Of a DNA stretch of 64,000 nucleotides, positions 31,711 through 43,216 are shown piece by piece; within the stretch, counting starts at the first letter, position 1, and each line of letters opens with the position of its first letter. A program made the translations under genes and the position numbers. The stretch is from Haematobia irritans (Eukaryota; Arthropoda; Insecta; Diptera; Muscidae), in the NCBI RefSeq assembly GCF_050003625.1, contig NC_134398.1:96805674-96869673 (forward strand), read 5' to 3'. Under the pieces are notes generated by a model. The model saw only the letters and a program-made list of their open reading frames with translations, was not told where the DNA came from and ran no database searches.

Positions 31711-32976
31711 AAGGGTGATACGGTTAAAATTTGGTCAATATAAACTTGACGTATTTATTTCAATTTTGCATTTAAAAATCCTGAACACCCCTCATTTTGA
31801 AAGTGTGTGTGTGTAGAATGTTGCTCCTATTTTGATTTTGGAATTCACTCTTCAGTTGTCAAAATGCCGTCCAAGCAAGAAGAGCAGCGTATCAAAATTT
31901 TGCTCGAGCATCGCGAAAATCCGAGCTACTCGCACGCAAAGCTGGCAAAATCGCTAAAAGTTGCCAAATCAACCGTTACAAATATAATTAAAGTGTTTGG
32001 GGAACGTTTGTCGACAGCCAGGAAGTCTAGATCGGAAATCGAAAACCGGAAGCCGCTGAGACGACAAAGAGAGTTGCCGGTAGTTTCAAGCGAAACCCTA
32101 ACCTCTCTCTCCGAGATGCCGCAAATAAACTGGCTGTATCGTCTACAACCGTGCATCGAGCCAAAAAACGAGCCGGACTATCGACTTACAAGAAGGTAGT
32201 GACTCCAAATCTTGATGATAAACAAAATACGACGGCCAAAGCGCGATCCCGGAGGCTGTACACGACGATGCTGACGAAGTTTGACTGCGTGGTAATGTAC
32301 GACGAAACCTACGTCAAAGCCGACTACAAGCAGCTTCCGGGACAGGAGTTTTATACGGCAAAAGGAAGGGGAAAGGTAGCAGATATTTTCAAGCACATAA
32401 AACTGTCAAAGTTCGCAAAGAAATATCTGGTTTGGCAAGCCATCTGTACCTGTGGCTTGAAAAGCAGCATTTTCACAGTTTCCGGGACTGTCAACCAAGA
32501 AATTTACATGAAAGAGTGTTTGAATAAACGTCTGCTGCCTTTCCTGAAGAAACACGGTTGTTCCGTACTGTTTTGGCCGGATTTGGCATCTTGCCATTAC
32601 GGTACAGAGGCCATGGAGTGGTACGCCGCCAACAACGTGCAGGTGGTTCCCAAGGACAAGAACCCTCCCAACACGCCAGAGCTCCGCCCAATTGAGAAAT
32701 ACTGGGCTATTGTCAAGCGGAACCTAAAGAAGTTCAAGGCAAACTGGCTTTCTGCGGCGAAGAAGGTGGACAAGGTGGCTGTACAAAATCTGATGGCAGG
32801 TGTCAAGCGTGAGGCCCGGCAATTCGGATTTGGAAAAGCGAAAGCCTAACTGAATATTTTTCCTGAATTTTATACTAAGTGAACTTGAAAAAGAAATTTA
32901 ATTTGATTTTTTAAATAAACGATTTCACCGATTTACACGCGTTTTCCCTTGACCAAATTTTGACCGTATGACCCTT
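31711..32976 (+). mobile_element. DD37E Tc1/mariner-superfamily transposon
   Basis: 1266 bp with ends AAGGGTGATACGGTTAAAAT and, inverted, AAGGGTCATACGGTCAAAAT. The TA duplication lies at 31709-31710 and 32977-32978. The corresponding site in the other LTR (near 19606) is uninterrupted. Confidence 0.93.
31864..32849 (+). pseudogene. DD37E transposase, single frameshift
   Basis: ATG 31864 starts MPSKQEEQRIKILLEHRENP and an HTH region (SHAKLAKSLKVAKSTVTNII). A frameshift near 32050-32080 separates it from the rest. The downstream frame reads VHRAKKRAGLSTYKK, VVMYDETYVKADY (first Asp), FWPDLASCHY (second Asp) and NTPELRPIEKYWAIVKRNL (Glu). I count 37 residues between the second Asp and the Glu, hence DD37E. 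The C-terminus is complete. Apart from the frameshift this is the best-preserved transposase in the window. Confidence 0.9.
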
Positions 32977-33386
32977 TAAGGTAGAAGAATGACTCGATAT
33001 TTGACTGTGCTTTGTATTTATAGACAACATTACTCAAAGCTATACTCACTAACTCTCTAACTAATACTATAAAAGAACTTAACGAACAAAACTTCAAAAC
33101 AAAGAAAACAAAAACAAGTTAACGAAAATAATGAGATCGTGAGAGGTAATGAGTATAGTTTTTTACAAAATATTCTCAAAACTGGTTTTCATATGTAATG
33201 ACTTCTTTTGTGGGTAAATGCAAGAAAACAAATAAACAAGTAACGAAAGAACTTTAGAAAACGGTATAGTACATTAATGTATAATTGTATAGCAAAACAA
33301 AAATAATTCTTTAGAAATAATATAATTAGGAGAAAAATTTATAATTACAAAAAGAATAAATAATAATAATAAGCAGGGCTGCTACA

Positions 33387-33636
33387 ATATATAAAATCCA
33401 CTTTTAGTAGATTTTGAACATAATGTGAATGGGCTATTAGGTATATTATAACGTATTTAGTATTTATTAATTATTTAGTTTCACATACAATAAGATTTTA
33501 AATATTATAATTACAGTACGTGATTTACAAAGTTAAATATTGATAATGGTTTGGTTATTAAATGATAACTATAGTTACATACAATTAAAATTAAAAGTTA
33601 CATAATGCCAACAGTTACGTATAAACAAGATATTGG
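33387..33636. other. AT-rich DNA, probable 3' end of the adjacent LINE
   Basis: No coding motif is present. It follows the C-terminus of the minus-strand LINE and is likely its 3' untranslated region, with no clear tail repeat. Confidence 0.35.
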
Positions 33637-35290
33637 TTAAACAAAAAAACAAAAATGATTGAATAAAGCTCTTTTAAATGATATTGCGTTGCTGATAAAT
33701 AGGATGTTTGATGGAAGGGAGTTCCATAGTTTCATAGCGCAATAGCTATAGAAGAAATTCCATTCAGATATCAATAGACGATGTCGAATAGGTATAATAG
33801 TTCCTCTCCTGGTTGATCTTCCGATAGTAATTTTATTGTATAAATTTTCAGGTTTTCGATTATGCAGCAGTTTATGCAACAGTATCAAAGTTCTGATATT
33901 CAGTAAATCAATCAATTTGACACCACATAAAGTTTTGGGGAATTGAGAACAGCTTTCAAATATTTTTTAATCCATATACATATCTTGTTATCTTGAATCG
34001 CACTTGCTGAATAGTTCGCAACCATATAAAAGGACAGGTAAAATATAAGATTTTGCCAGTAGAACTTTAATGTTTTGTGGAGTGTAAAATTGAACTTTGT
34101 ATAGTGTTCTCAGCATGCCGAAAACTTTTCCAGTAGCTGAAACGATGCGATTTTTCCAGATTAGAGTATTGTTTAGAATACCTAGATTTTTGGCTTTAAA
34201 TACTTGCTCAATGCATTGGCCACCGATTCTGACAGGGTATTCACAAACTAGTTCCTGTGCACGACCAGCGAAAAGAATGAATTTTGATTTGGTTGGGTTT
34301 ATGTAGAGCTTGTTATGTAGGGTCCAGTTATAAATCCGCGTTCATGTTTAGTATGCCTTGCTGCAACTGTGACTTGGCACAACTTAAATAAATTTGGACA
34401 TCATCTGCATAAATCTGAATACTGCTGTATTTAAGCATATTTGGTAATTCATTTATATATAAGCAAAACAACAATGGTCCAAGAATAGATCCTTGTGGGA
34501 CACCTTGGTTAACACGTAAAGGTGTAGATACGTTATTCCCAACTACGACAGATTGCTTTTGCCCACAAAGATAGCTAGCAATGAGAGCTGTTGCAGTTTT
34601 TGAAAAATTAAAGTGGTTTTTCAGTTTGTTGCATAATATGCGATGGTCCACGCAATCAAAAGCCTTGGATTTGTCTAATAGTACTATACAGGAAATATTT
34701 CCGTTATCTAGTTATGCAATTCTGTTTAGAGCAGAACCCAGATTGTCTACTTGACATAAGATTGTTAGCATCCAGATACTCATTAATCTGATGATTAACA
34801 ATCCTTTCAAACGCCTTTGAAAGGAAAGGTAGAATAGAGATTGGACGGTATTCTGAATTGGATTTGGGTAGCGGTATGACTTTAGCATGTTTCCACACAT
34901 TAGGAAATTCACTAGTGGTTAATATTGCATTAAAAAGATGCGTAATATACGGACATATGTATTGTAGCATAGTTTTTATAAACTTTCGATGAATTAAATC
35001 AAATCCCATTGCGTTTGACTTTACAGATAGCTGTCTATCTAACCTTGCGACGTCGAATTGTTCCACGCAAGAAAACTCAAAAGTGGAGACAGATGTAAAA
35101 TTATTTACTATAATTTGTTCCGTTACAGCTTCAACTGGATGAATTTCGGGCACTTTAACAAATTTTTCATTCAATGCTTCATGATCCTCAACATCAACCG
35201 AATCCATTTTTTTCGTTCCGATTCCTATATCACGGATGGTCTCCCATTTTTTTTCGAATCAGTGCCTGAACGTAATTCACGAATCCAACT
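33637..35290 (-). pseudogene. 5'-truncated LINE (Jockey/CR1-like) reverse transcriptase, minus strand
   Basis: From right to left it reads NAMGFDLIHRKFIKTMLQYI, NVWKHAKVIPLPKSNSEYRP, then in a new frame VNQGVPQGSILGPLLFCLYI and IYADDVQIYLSC (YADD box). The thumb region and the C-terminal block SEWNFFYSYCAMKLWNSLPS follow. Frames change near 34690 and again between 34327 and 33915. No endonuclease remains. No RNase H was seen, unlike the LINE at 21992. Group assignment is approximate. Confidence 0.85.
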
Positions 35291-35635
35291 CCCTTAAACA
35301 ACATTTATTTCTATTTTAAGTGTGAAATTAATTTGCGTGTAATCTTATTTGTATGATTTGTTACATTTTTGTTTATTTCTACAATATTTGTTTCTATTCA
35401 AGTAATGTTCATATTACAGAATTGCTCGCCATATTTGGATACATTGTAATCGGCTAGATTTGGTTGCCTGATACAATAAGTGGCTATTTTAGTATATCTA
35501 CGAATAAGTGATTACATATTAGGTGATTATATGCTTTAAAAGCACTACTAATTTCATGGCCAAAGGTATGCCTGGGGAGAAGTACTTTCCTCCTAGGACA
35601 TGCGTATGTAAATGTAATCCGGAGCGATGCCACAC
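35291..35635. other. Unassigned AT-rich DNA
   Basis: No gene or repeat terminus was recognised here. Confidence 0.3.
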
Positions 35636-35935
35636 CCAAAAAAAATTGTTACTCATAATAGCAAAAATGTTTGCTTAAACAGCAGTTTTTGTTTGCTGAA
35701 AAAGGGGCAGCAGTAGCATGTAGTTGTTTCAGCAAACATTCGTTAGTTGAAACAGCAAACATTTTTTACAGCTAAAATAGCAAACAAATGCTGTTGAATT
35801 AGCAAACGTGATTGCCAAAAGTTTGTGACAAACATCGCTGCTAAAGTAGCAAACTGTGTTAGTTGAAATAGCTAACATTTTTACTGCTATAACAACTACA
35901 AATGTTTGTTGTCCCAGCAACACAATTTGTCGTTT
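35636..35935. repeat. Irregular array of AGCAAACATT-like words
   Basis: AGCAAAC, its variants TTTGCTG, and AGCAGT occur every 15-35 bp on both strands across about 300 bp. A similar CAGCAG style occurs inside the TA-flanked MITE at 12171-12617. No termini could be fixed. Confidence 0.5.
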
Positions 35936-36294
35936 TTTTTTACGATATGTTGAAATGAAACCCGTAAATCATTTAATACTTTAACTTCTACATTTATTAA
36001 ATGTGTAAAATAAATTGAATTCCATCAAAGTATTGGAAGTTGAGTCGGATTGTTGTCTAGGATTTATTTTCGTTTGTTTTTCTTCTTTGGCCTTATGCAC
36101 GCGGATAAAACATAACAATGTTAAGACAATCTGTAATGAAAATTAAACAAAAAAAAAAAACAATTAGTAATTACACTAGTTTACACTAAAATTTACATTT
36201 GATGAGAGTTTGCTTTTTAGTTTACAACATTTTATTTTGTAAACTATTTTTATTTATTTTTGCGAAACGACATTTTTTGCGAAACGAAAACGCC
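35936..36294. other. Unassigned AT-rich DNA
   Basis: Contains A-rich tracts and no recognisable gene. The short frame at 36199-36450 runs into the SINE below. Confidence 0.3.
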
Positions 36295-36640
36295 CTTAGT
36301 TATAGTGGCGGCCCGTTATTTCAGGTTCCCTTTGACTATTTAGTCCATTATGATACAGCAGTGTTGAACTTCTTTCTTGTCACTGAGTGCCACCCGATTC
36401 TATGCAGGAAGCTCAAAGACAAGGAATCTCCTTTTTATAGCCCAGCCTGAACATCATTTCCCATTGCGATAAAAATTTTAGAGTAGCTTTGAAACACTCA
36501 GAAAGGTCACCACATTACAGAGGGAGTAATCCACCAATCCACCGTTGCAAAACTTTATGGTGTTTGGTCGAAACTAGGATTGAATCCATAACCGTTTGTC
36601 TGCACAGCGGGTATGAACAATTGTACGACGGTCCCATATA
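36295..36640 (-). mobile_element. Old, diverged SINE family 1 copy
   Basis: It aligns along its length with 24623-24977 (for example CACTGAGTGCCACCCGATTC and TCCTTTTTATAGCC) but with many substitutions. The head is degraded (TCGAAACTAGGATTGAATCC for the B box). No clear target duplication is seen. Confidence 0.7.
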
Positions 36641-36756
36641 TCAATGTATAATAGTTATTTTCCAATCTAAAAATTATTAAAACAAATTATTAAAAACAAA
36701 AGTACTTTAAAAAGAATACAATATTATACAATACAATACTTACCAAATATAATAAA

Positions 36757-38530
36757 AACAAGTATATACGGCCGTATGTTCGGCCAGGCCGAATCTTATG
36801 TACCCTCCACCATGGATTGCGTAGAAACTTCTACGAAAGACTGTCATCCATAAATTTCAACTCACATGGTTGTTAAATATCATATGCTACCACCACGTAC
36901 CAAATTTCAAACAGATCGGATGAATTTTGCTTCTCCAAAAGGCACCGGAAGTCAAATCTGGGGATCGGTTTATATGGGAGCTATATATTATTATGGACTG
37001 ATAGGAACCAATTCCTGCATGGTTGTTGGATACCTTATACTAACATCACGTACCAAATTTCAACCGAATGGGAAGAATTTTGCTTTTCCAAGGTGCTCCG
37101 GAGGTCAAATTTGGGGATCGGTATAATTATGGACCGATATCGATATATAATTATATAATAAAAATATATAATTATGGACCGATATCGACCAATTTTTGCA
37201 TGGGTGTTTGAGGCCATATATTAACATCACGTACCAAATTTCAAATGAATCAGATGAATTTTGATCTAAGAGGCTCCGGAGGTCAAATCTGGTGATCCGT
37301 TTATATGGGGGCTATATAGAATTATCGACCGATATGGACCAATTTTTGCATGGTTGTCAGAGACCATATACTAACACCATGTACCAAATTTCAGCCGGAT
37401 CGGATGAAATTTGCTTCTCTTTGAAGCTCCGCAAGCCAAATCTGGGGATCGGTTTATATAGGGTTATATATAATTATGGATGGATGTGGACCAATTTTTG
37501 CATGGTTGTTAGAGACCAAATACCAACATCATGTACCAAATTTCAGCCGAATCGGATGAAATTTGTTTCTCTGTGAGGCTCCGCAAGCCAAATCTGGGGA
37601 TCGGTTTATATGGGGGCTATATATAATTGTGAACCGATGTGGACAAATTTTTGCATGGATGTTAGAGACCATATACCAACACCATGTTCCAAATTTCAAC
37701 CGGATCGGATGAAATTTGCTTCTCGTAGAGGCTCCGCAAGCCAAATCTGGGGATCGGTTTATATGGGGGCTATATATAATTATGGACCGATGTGACCAAT
37801 TTTAGCATGGTTGTTACCAACATCATGTACCAAATTTCAGCCGGATCGGATGAAATTTGTTTCTCTTTGAGGCTCCGCAAGCCAAATCTGGGGATCGGTT
37901 TATATGGGGGCTATATATAATTGTGAACCGATGTGGATCAATTTTTGCATGGATGTTAGAGACCATATACCAACATCATGTACCAAATTTCAGCAGGATC
38001 GGATGAAATTTGTTTCTCTTTGAGGCTCCGCAAGCCAAATCTGGGGATCGGTTTATATGGGGGCTATATATAATTATGGACCGATGTGGACCAATTTTTG
38101 CATGATTGTTAGAGACCATATACCAACACCATGTACCAAATTTCAGCAGGATCGGAAGAAATTGCTTCTCTTTGAAGCTCCGCAAGCCAAATATGGGGAT
38201 CGGTTTATATAGGGTTATATATAATTATGGACTGATGTGGACCAATTTGTGCATGGTTGTTAGAACACCATGTACCAAATTTCAGCAGGATCGCATGAAA
38301 TTTGCTTCTCTTTGATGTTCCGCAAGCCAAATCTGGGGATCGGTTTATATGGGGGCTATATATAATTATGGACCGATGTAGACCAATTTTTGCGTGGTTG
38401 TTAGAGACCATATACCAACTCCATGTACCAAATTTCAACCGGATCGGATGAGTTTTCTCCTCCAAGAGGCTCCGCAAGCCAAATCTCAGGGTCCGTTTAT
38501 ATGGGGGCTATACGTAAAAGTGGACCGGGT
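36757..38530 (+). repeat. 153-bp-type dispersed element with tandem array (plus orientation)
   Basis: It starts ACAAGTATATACGGCCGTAT, followed by the palindrome TTCGGCCAGGCCGAA. About ten tandem units of roughly 150 bp follow, each with GGGGATCGGTTTATATGGGG and CCAAATTTCA motifs. The unit is close to a multiple of three, so frames stay open on both strands, but nothing suggests a translated product. The far terminus is missing. Confidence 0.8.
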
Positions 38531-39391
38531 TTTTACCGAAAATATACTCCAAAAATTAAAAATATTTTAAAAATATTTCTTATCAAAAATAGCAGAATTT
38601 AATTAATTTTTAATTTGTTAGTAAATAATATAGTGTGAAACCCCAAAATTAGTGTGAGAACAAAATTGGGAGATATAATTTTTTTTGGCGTCCTTTGTAA
38701 ATTGACCTTTTTGGGTAGAAAACCCCCAAAAATTTTAGAAATTGTCAAAATTTTAATTTGCTCAAATTTATTTTTTTGTGGTTTAACTTCAAAAACCATT
38801 ATCAATACCTACACAAAATATTTAACTTGGCTAAAATTTAACTTGGCTACACCATCCACGTAATTTAACCCCGTTTTCGAGCAAAAAAAAATTAAAATTC
38901 AAATCTTTTAGTTCTAGTCAATTATAGCAAAATTTTAGTTTTGCATTCAAAGCTCGATATCATAGACTATTAAAAACAGAAATTGGAATAAAAATCAAAA
39001 CACATTTTTCGAAGCACTGTGCGTCGTGTTCAATATGTCTCTTTGAGTCATAGAAAAAAGGAGCTTGACAAAAAGGAAAAGTTAAGAGGGACAAAATTGA
39101 ACTTTTTTTTTTTTTTGGAAATTTGTACTAATTTGAGGTCGCTGAATCCAAATCTACCTTTGTTTTTTTTTTCTATCAGCTCGACTTTTTGAGATATACC
39201 GTTATGTTCAAAACTAAGGCACTTTCGCTACATATATTGGAATAACTTGAAAACGGTTCACCATATTAAATTAAAAAAAAATCCGAAACTCCCAAACACT
39301 ATTCTTTTTAAGCCGTGCTTACCATATTTTTCAATTTTCCAAGTAGTTTTAGAGATATCGTTCAAGTTTTGAAAACACAATTAACATTTTT
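38531..39391. other. Unassigned AT-rich DNA
   Basis: No coding motif or TE terminus was recognised. Poly-A/T tracts are frequent. Confidence 0.3.
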
Positions 39392-39587
39392 AAGAAAATT
39401 TTGTTTTGTTATTGTTGGTTTTTTTCCTTCAATCATTGTTGTTGTTTTTTGATTTCAGCTTAAAACCATACATTGACTAAACAACAAGTGTAGCTTAACC
39501 AACAGCGGAAAATAATGTTTGTCAAATTTATTTGGGCAAAGCCCTATAGACTGCAAGATGTTTGGATGGACGCACGTTTCGGAATTA

Positions 39588-40449
39588 ACAGGTTGGCTTG
39601 TCAGCCCCGGTCTGACACATAGATGGCGTCGCTAGTATTAAATGCATATTATTTTTATGTAGTAGCAACCTTCAAATGATTCGTGTCAAAATTTCACGTC
39701 TGTAAGTCAATTAGTTTGTGAGATAGAGCGTCTTTTGTGAAGCAACTTTTGTTATTGTGAAAAAATGGATAAAAGGAATTTCGTGTTTTGATAAAATACT
39801 GTTTTCTGAAGGGAAAAAATACGGTGGAAGTAAAAACTTGGCTTGATAATGAGTTTCCGGAATCTGCCCCATGGACATCAACAATAATTGATTGGTATGC
39901 AAAATTCAAGCGTGGTGAAATGAGCACGGAGGATGGTGAACGCAGTGGACGCCCGAAAGAGGTGGTTACCGACGAAAACATCGAAAAAAATCCACAAAAT
40001 GATTTTGAATGACCGTAAAATGAAGTTGATCGATATAGCAGAGGCCTTAAATATATCAAAGGAACGTGTTGGTCATATCATTCATCAATATTTGGATATG
40101 CGAAAGCTGTTGTTCCACCAAGACAACGCACCGTGCCACAAGTCATTGACAACGATGGCAAAAATTCATGTATTGGGCTTCGAATTGCTTCCCCACCCAC
40201 CATATTCTCCAGATCTGGTCCCCAGCGACTTTTTCTTGTTCTAAGACCTCAAAAGGATGCTCGCAGGGAAAAAAAAATTGGCTGCAATGAAGAGGTGATC
40301 GCCGAAACTGAGGCCTATTTTGAGGTAAAACCAAAGGAGTACTACCAAAATGGTATCAAAAAATTGGAAGGTCGTTGAATAATAAAAACGAATTTTGACA
40401 AAACAATATGTTTTTCTTTGTTAGACCGGGGACTTATCAGCCAACCTGT
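39588..40449 (+). mobile_element. Himar1-like mariner (irritans group), copy A, internally deleted
   Basis: 862 bp. The left end is ACAGGTTGGCTTGTCAGCCC and the right end is TCAGCCAACCTGT. The TA duplication lies at 39586-39587 and 40450-40451, with the empty site in the neighbouring repeat copy. The terminal sequence and protein closely match the Himar1 element, from memory. Confidence 0.92.
39765..40378 (+). pseudogene. Himar1-like transposase, central region deleted
   Basis: From ATG 39765 the frame stops after about nine codons, then continues in another frame with NTVEVKTWLDNEFPESAPWT, KFKRGEMSTEDGERSGRPKE and GHIIHQYLDMRKL. It then jumps by deletion to LLFHQDNAPCHK and LLPHPPYSPDLVPSDFFLF. 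The first catalytic Asp (in TMDETW) is lost, while the second and third remain. A further frameshift lies at about 40235. Confidence 0.9.
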
Positions 40450-40671
40450 TAACACATTCCTCATCAGCATCCTCTACTTGCAGCAAAACTATCAACCAAT
40501 TATCAGAATAAATTCAGGCAGTTGACTAAACCCTTCCGAAAAAAGGTTTAAACGATAGCCGGCTTATGCCGAAATAAATTCGTACAAACATATCTCTTTT
40601 CCTTTGCCACCTTCAAATCATCGATTTGAGTGCAGTTGGCTGGGTTTATTTTGAGCGTGCTTCCTCTTTTT

Positions 40672-41030
40672 TTTCATTCGTTTTGTTATTGTTGTTTTTT
40701 TTTTTCTTTAATCATTGTTGTTTTTTGATTTCAGCTTAAAACCATGCATTGACTAAACTACAAGTGTAGCTAAACCAACAGAGGAAAAGAATGTTTGTCA
40801 AATTTATTTGGGAAAAGCCCTATAGACTGCAAGATGGTTGGATGGACACACGTTTCGGAATTACCACATTCCTCAAAAGCATCCTCTACTTGCAGCAAAA
40901 ATTATCAATCAATTATCAGAATAAATTCAGAGAGTTCACTAAACCCAAAAGTGAGTCACACTTGAACCTTCCGAAAAAAGGTTTAAACGATAGCCGGCTT
41001 ATGCCGAAATAAATTCGTACAAATCCCAAA
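40672..41030 (+). repeat. Dispersed repeat copy without mariner
   Basis: It is collinear with 39392-40585 minus the mariner. The short frame 40791-41012 (FVKFIWEKPYRLQDGWMDTR) is conserved in both copies as FVKFIWAKPYRLQDVWMDAR, but no family was recognised. Confidence 0.7.
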
Positions 41031-41804
41031 TTCATCGTTTCGGAAAAGAATGGAAGTAAGTTTTTTTTCATAGAGAAACAATAAAATTTATAGGCGTTGA
41101 GTTTGCTACCGCAACCATAAAAAAATATTTTATATTAACTTTGTCATTCTGTTTGTAACACATCGAAATATTGTTCTAAGACGCCATAAAGTATATATAT
41201 TCTGAGTCGATCTAAACATGTCCGTCCGTCAGTTGAAATCACGCAAACTTCCGAACGAAACAAGCTATCGACTTGAAACTCTGCATAAGTAGTTGTTTTG
41301 ATGTATGGTAGGTCGGATGGTATTGCAAATTGGCTATGTTGGACCACTTTTACGGATAGCCGCCATATAAACCGACCCCCCATATTTGGCTTGCGGGGCC
41401 TCTTAGAGAAGCAAATTTCATCCGATCCGGTTGAAATTTGGTACGTGGTGTTAAAATATGGTTTCTAACAACCATGAAAAAATTGGTCCATATCGGTCCA
41501 TAATTATATAATCCCCATTTAAACCTATCCCCAGATTTGACCTCCGGAGCCTCTTGGGGAAGCAAAATTCATCCGATTCGGTCTCTAACAGCCATACAAA
41601 ACTTGGTCCATATCGGTCCATAATTAACAGGTTGTCTGATAAGTCCCCGGTCTGACACATAGATGGCGTCGCTAGTATTAAATGCATTCTATTTTTATAT
41701 AGTACCAACCTTCAAATGATTCGTGTCACAATTTGACGTCTGAAGTCAATTACTTTGTGAGATAGAGCGTCTTTTGTGAAGCAACATTTGTTATTGTGAA
41801 AAAA

Positions 41805-43216
41805 ATGGAAAAAAAGAAATTTCGTGTTTTGATAATACTGTTTTCTGAAGGGAAAAAATACGGTGGAAGCAAAAACTTGGCTTGATAATGAGTTTCCGGA
41901 CTCTGCCCCAGGGAAATCAACAATAATTGATTGGTATGCAAAATTCAAGCGTGGTGAAATGAGCACGGAGAACGGTGAACGCAGTGGACACCCGAAAGAG
42001 GTGGTTACCGACGAAAACATCAAAAAAATCCACAAAATGATTTTGAATAACCGTAAAATGAAGTTGATCGATATAGCAGAGGCCTTAAAGATATCAAAGG
42101 GACGTGCTGGTCATATCATTCATCAATATTTGGTTATGCGGAAGCTCTGTGCAAAATGGGTGCCGCGCGAGCTCACATTTGACCAAAAACAACAACGTGT
42201 TGATGATTCTGAGCGGTGTTTGCAGCTGTTAACTCGTAATACACCCAAGTTTTTCCGTCGATATGGATGAAACATGGCTCCGTCACAATGGATGAAACAT
42301 GGCTCCGTCACTACACTCCTGAGTCCAATCGACAGTCGGCTGAGTGGACAGCGACCGGTGCACCGTCTCCGAAGCGTGGAAAGACTCAAAAGTCCGCTGG
42401 CAAATTAATGGCCTCTGTTTTTTGGGATGCGCATGGAATAATTTTTATCGATTATCTTGAGAAGGGAAAAACCATCAACAGTGACTATTATATGGCGTTA
42501 TTGGAGCGTTTGAAGGTCGAAATCGCGGCAAAACGGCGCCATATGAAGAATAAAAAAGTGTTGTTCCACCCAGGTTAGGTTAGGTTAGGTTACGTGGCAG
42601 CCCGATGTATCAGGCTCACTTAGACTATTCAGTCCATTGTGATACCACATTGGTGAACTTCTCTCTTATCACTGAGTGCTGCCCGATTCCATGTTAAGCT
42701 CAATGACAAGGGACCTCCTTTTTATAGCCGAGGCCGAACGGCGTTCCATATTGCAGTGAAACCACTTAGAGAAGCTTTGAAACCCTCAGAAATGTCACCA
42801 GCATTACTGAGGTGGGATAATCCACCGCTGAAAAACTTTTTGGTGTTCGGTCGTAGCAGGAATCGAACCCACGACCTTGTGTATGCAAGGCGGGCATGCT
42901 AACCATTGCACCACGGTGGCAAGACAACGCACCGTGCCACAAGTCATTGAGAACGATGGCAAAAATGCATGAATTGGACTTCGAATTGCTTCCCCACCCA
43001 CCGTATTCTCCAGATCTAGCCCCAGCGACTTTTTCTTGTTCTCAGACCTCTAAAGGATGCTCGTAGAGAAAAAATTTGGCTGCAAAGAAGAGGTGATCAC
43101 CGAAACTGTGGCCTATTTTGAAGCAAAACCGAAGAAGTACTACCAAAATGGTATCAAAAAATAGGAAGGTCGTTATAATCGTTGTATCGCTCTTGAAGGG
43201 AACTATGTTGAATAAT
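41805..43216 (+). pseudogene. Himar1-like mariner transposase, near full length, broken
   Basis: ATG 41805 is followed by a frameshift near 41835. The frame 41863-42270 covers the paired HTH domains (KTWLDNEFPDSAPGKSTIID, LCAKWVPRELTFDQK, LQLLTRNTPKFFRRY). A ~25-bp tandem duplication near 42262-42312 repeats TMDETWLRH, the first catalytic Asp motif, and shifts the frame. The frame 42267-42578 includes GKTQKSAGKLMASVFWDAHG. The SINE (42573-42920) then splits the second catalytic motif (QDNAPCHK). YSPDLAPSDFFLF (third Asp) follows after 42980, with a stop near 43163. Confidence 0.92.
42573..42920 (-). mobile_element. tRNA-derived SINE (family 1) inside Himar1-like copy B
   Basis: 348 bp, minus strand, with the same head (boxes A and B near 42880-42920) and TAACC tail as the other copies. 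The insertion interrupts the transposase second-Asp motif. No clear target duplication is visible. Confidence 0.9.

Larger units (their letters stand above)
19333..33386 (-). mobile_element. Gypsy LTR retrotransposon, minus strand, with nested insertions
   Basis: Both LTRs (19333-20241 and 31461-33386), a primer binding site, a polypurine tract and gag-pol pieces in the correct minus-strand order are present. A 4-bp ATAT at 19329-19332 and 33387-33390 is a plausible target duplication. Insertions are a MITE (19651), a LINE (21992), a SINE (29617) and a DD37E transposon (31711). No env ORF was seen. Confidence 0.93.
31461..33386 (-). repeat. Gypsy 5' LTR, interrupted by a DD37E transposon
   Basis: Outside 31711-32976 it aligns with the 3' LTR 19333-20241 with only scattered differences. 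The minus-strand start is TGTAGCAGCCCTGC. The TA site at 33041-33042 is empty here but occupied in the other LTR. Confidence 0.88.
39392..40585 (+). repeat. Dispersed repeat copy (interrupted by Himar1-like mariner)
   Basis: 39392-39587 and 40450-40585 together match 40672-41015, from the TGTTATTGTTG tract to GGCTTATGCCGAAATAAATT. The second copy has an uninterrupted TTA at 40860-40862 where the mariner sits here. A short segment is missing near 40530. The family is unknown and non-coding. Confidence 0.75.

Noticed and set aside
36757..38530. CRISPR-like array of regular repeats
   Set aside because: Units of about 150 bp are homogeneous throughout with no repeat/spacer alternation, and the genome is eukaryotic.
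40458..40475. Second hammerhead motif (CTGATGAGG on the minus strand)
   Set aside because: No GAAA segment or pairing arms follow, so the core is incomplete.
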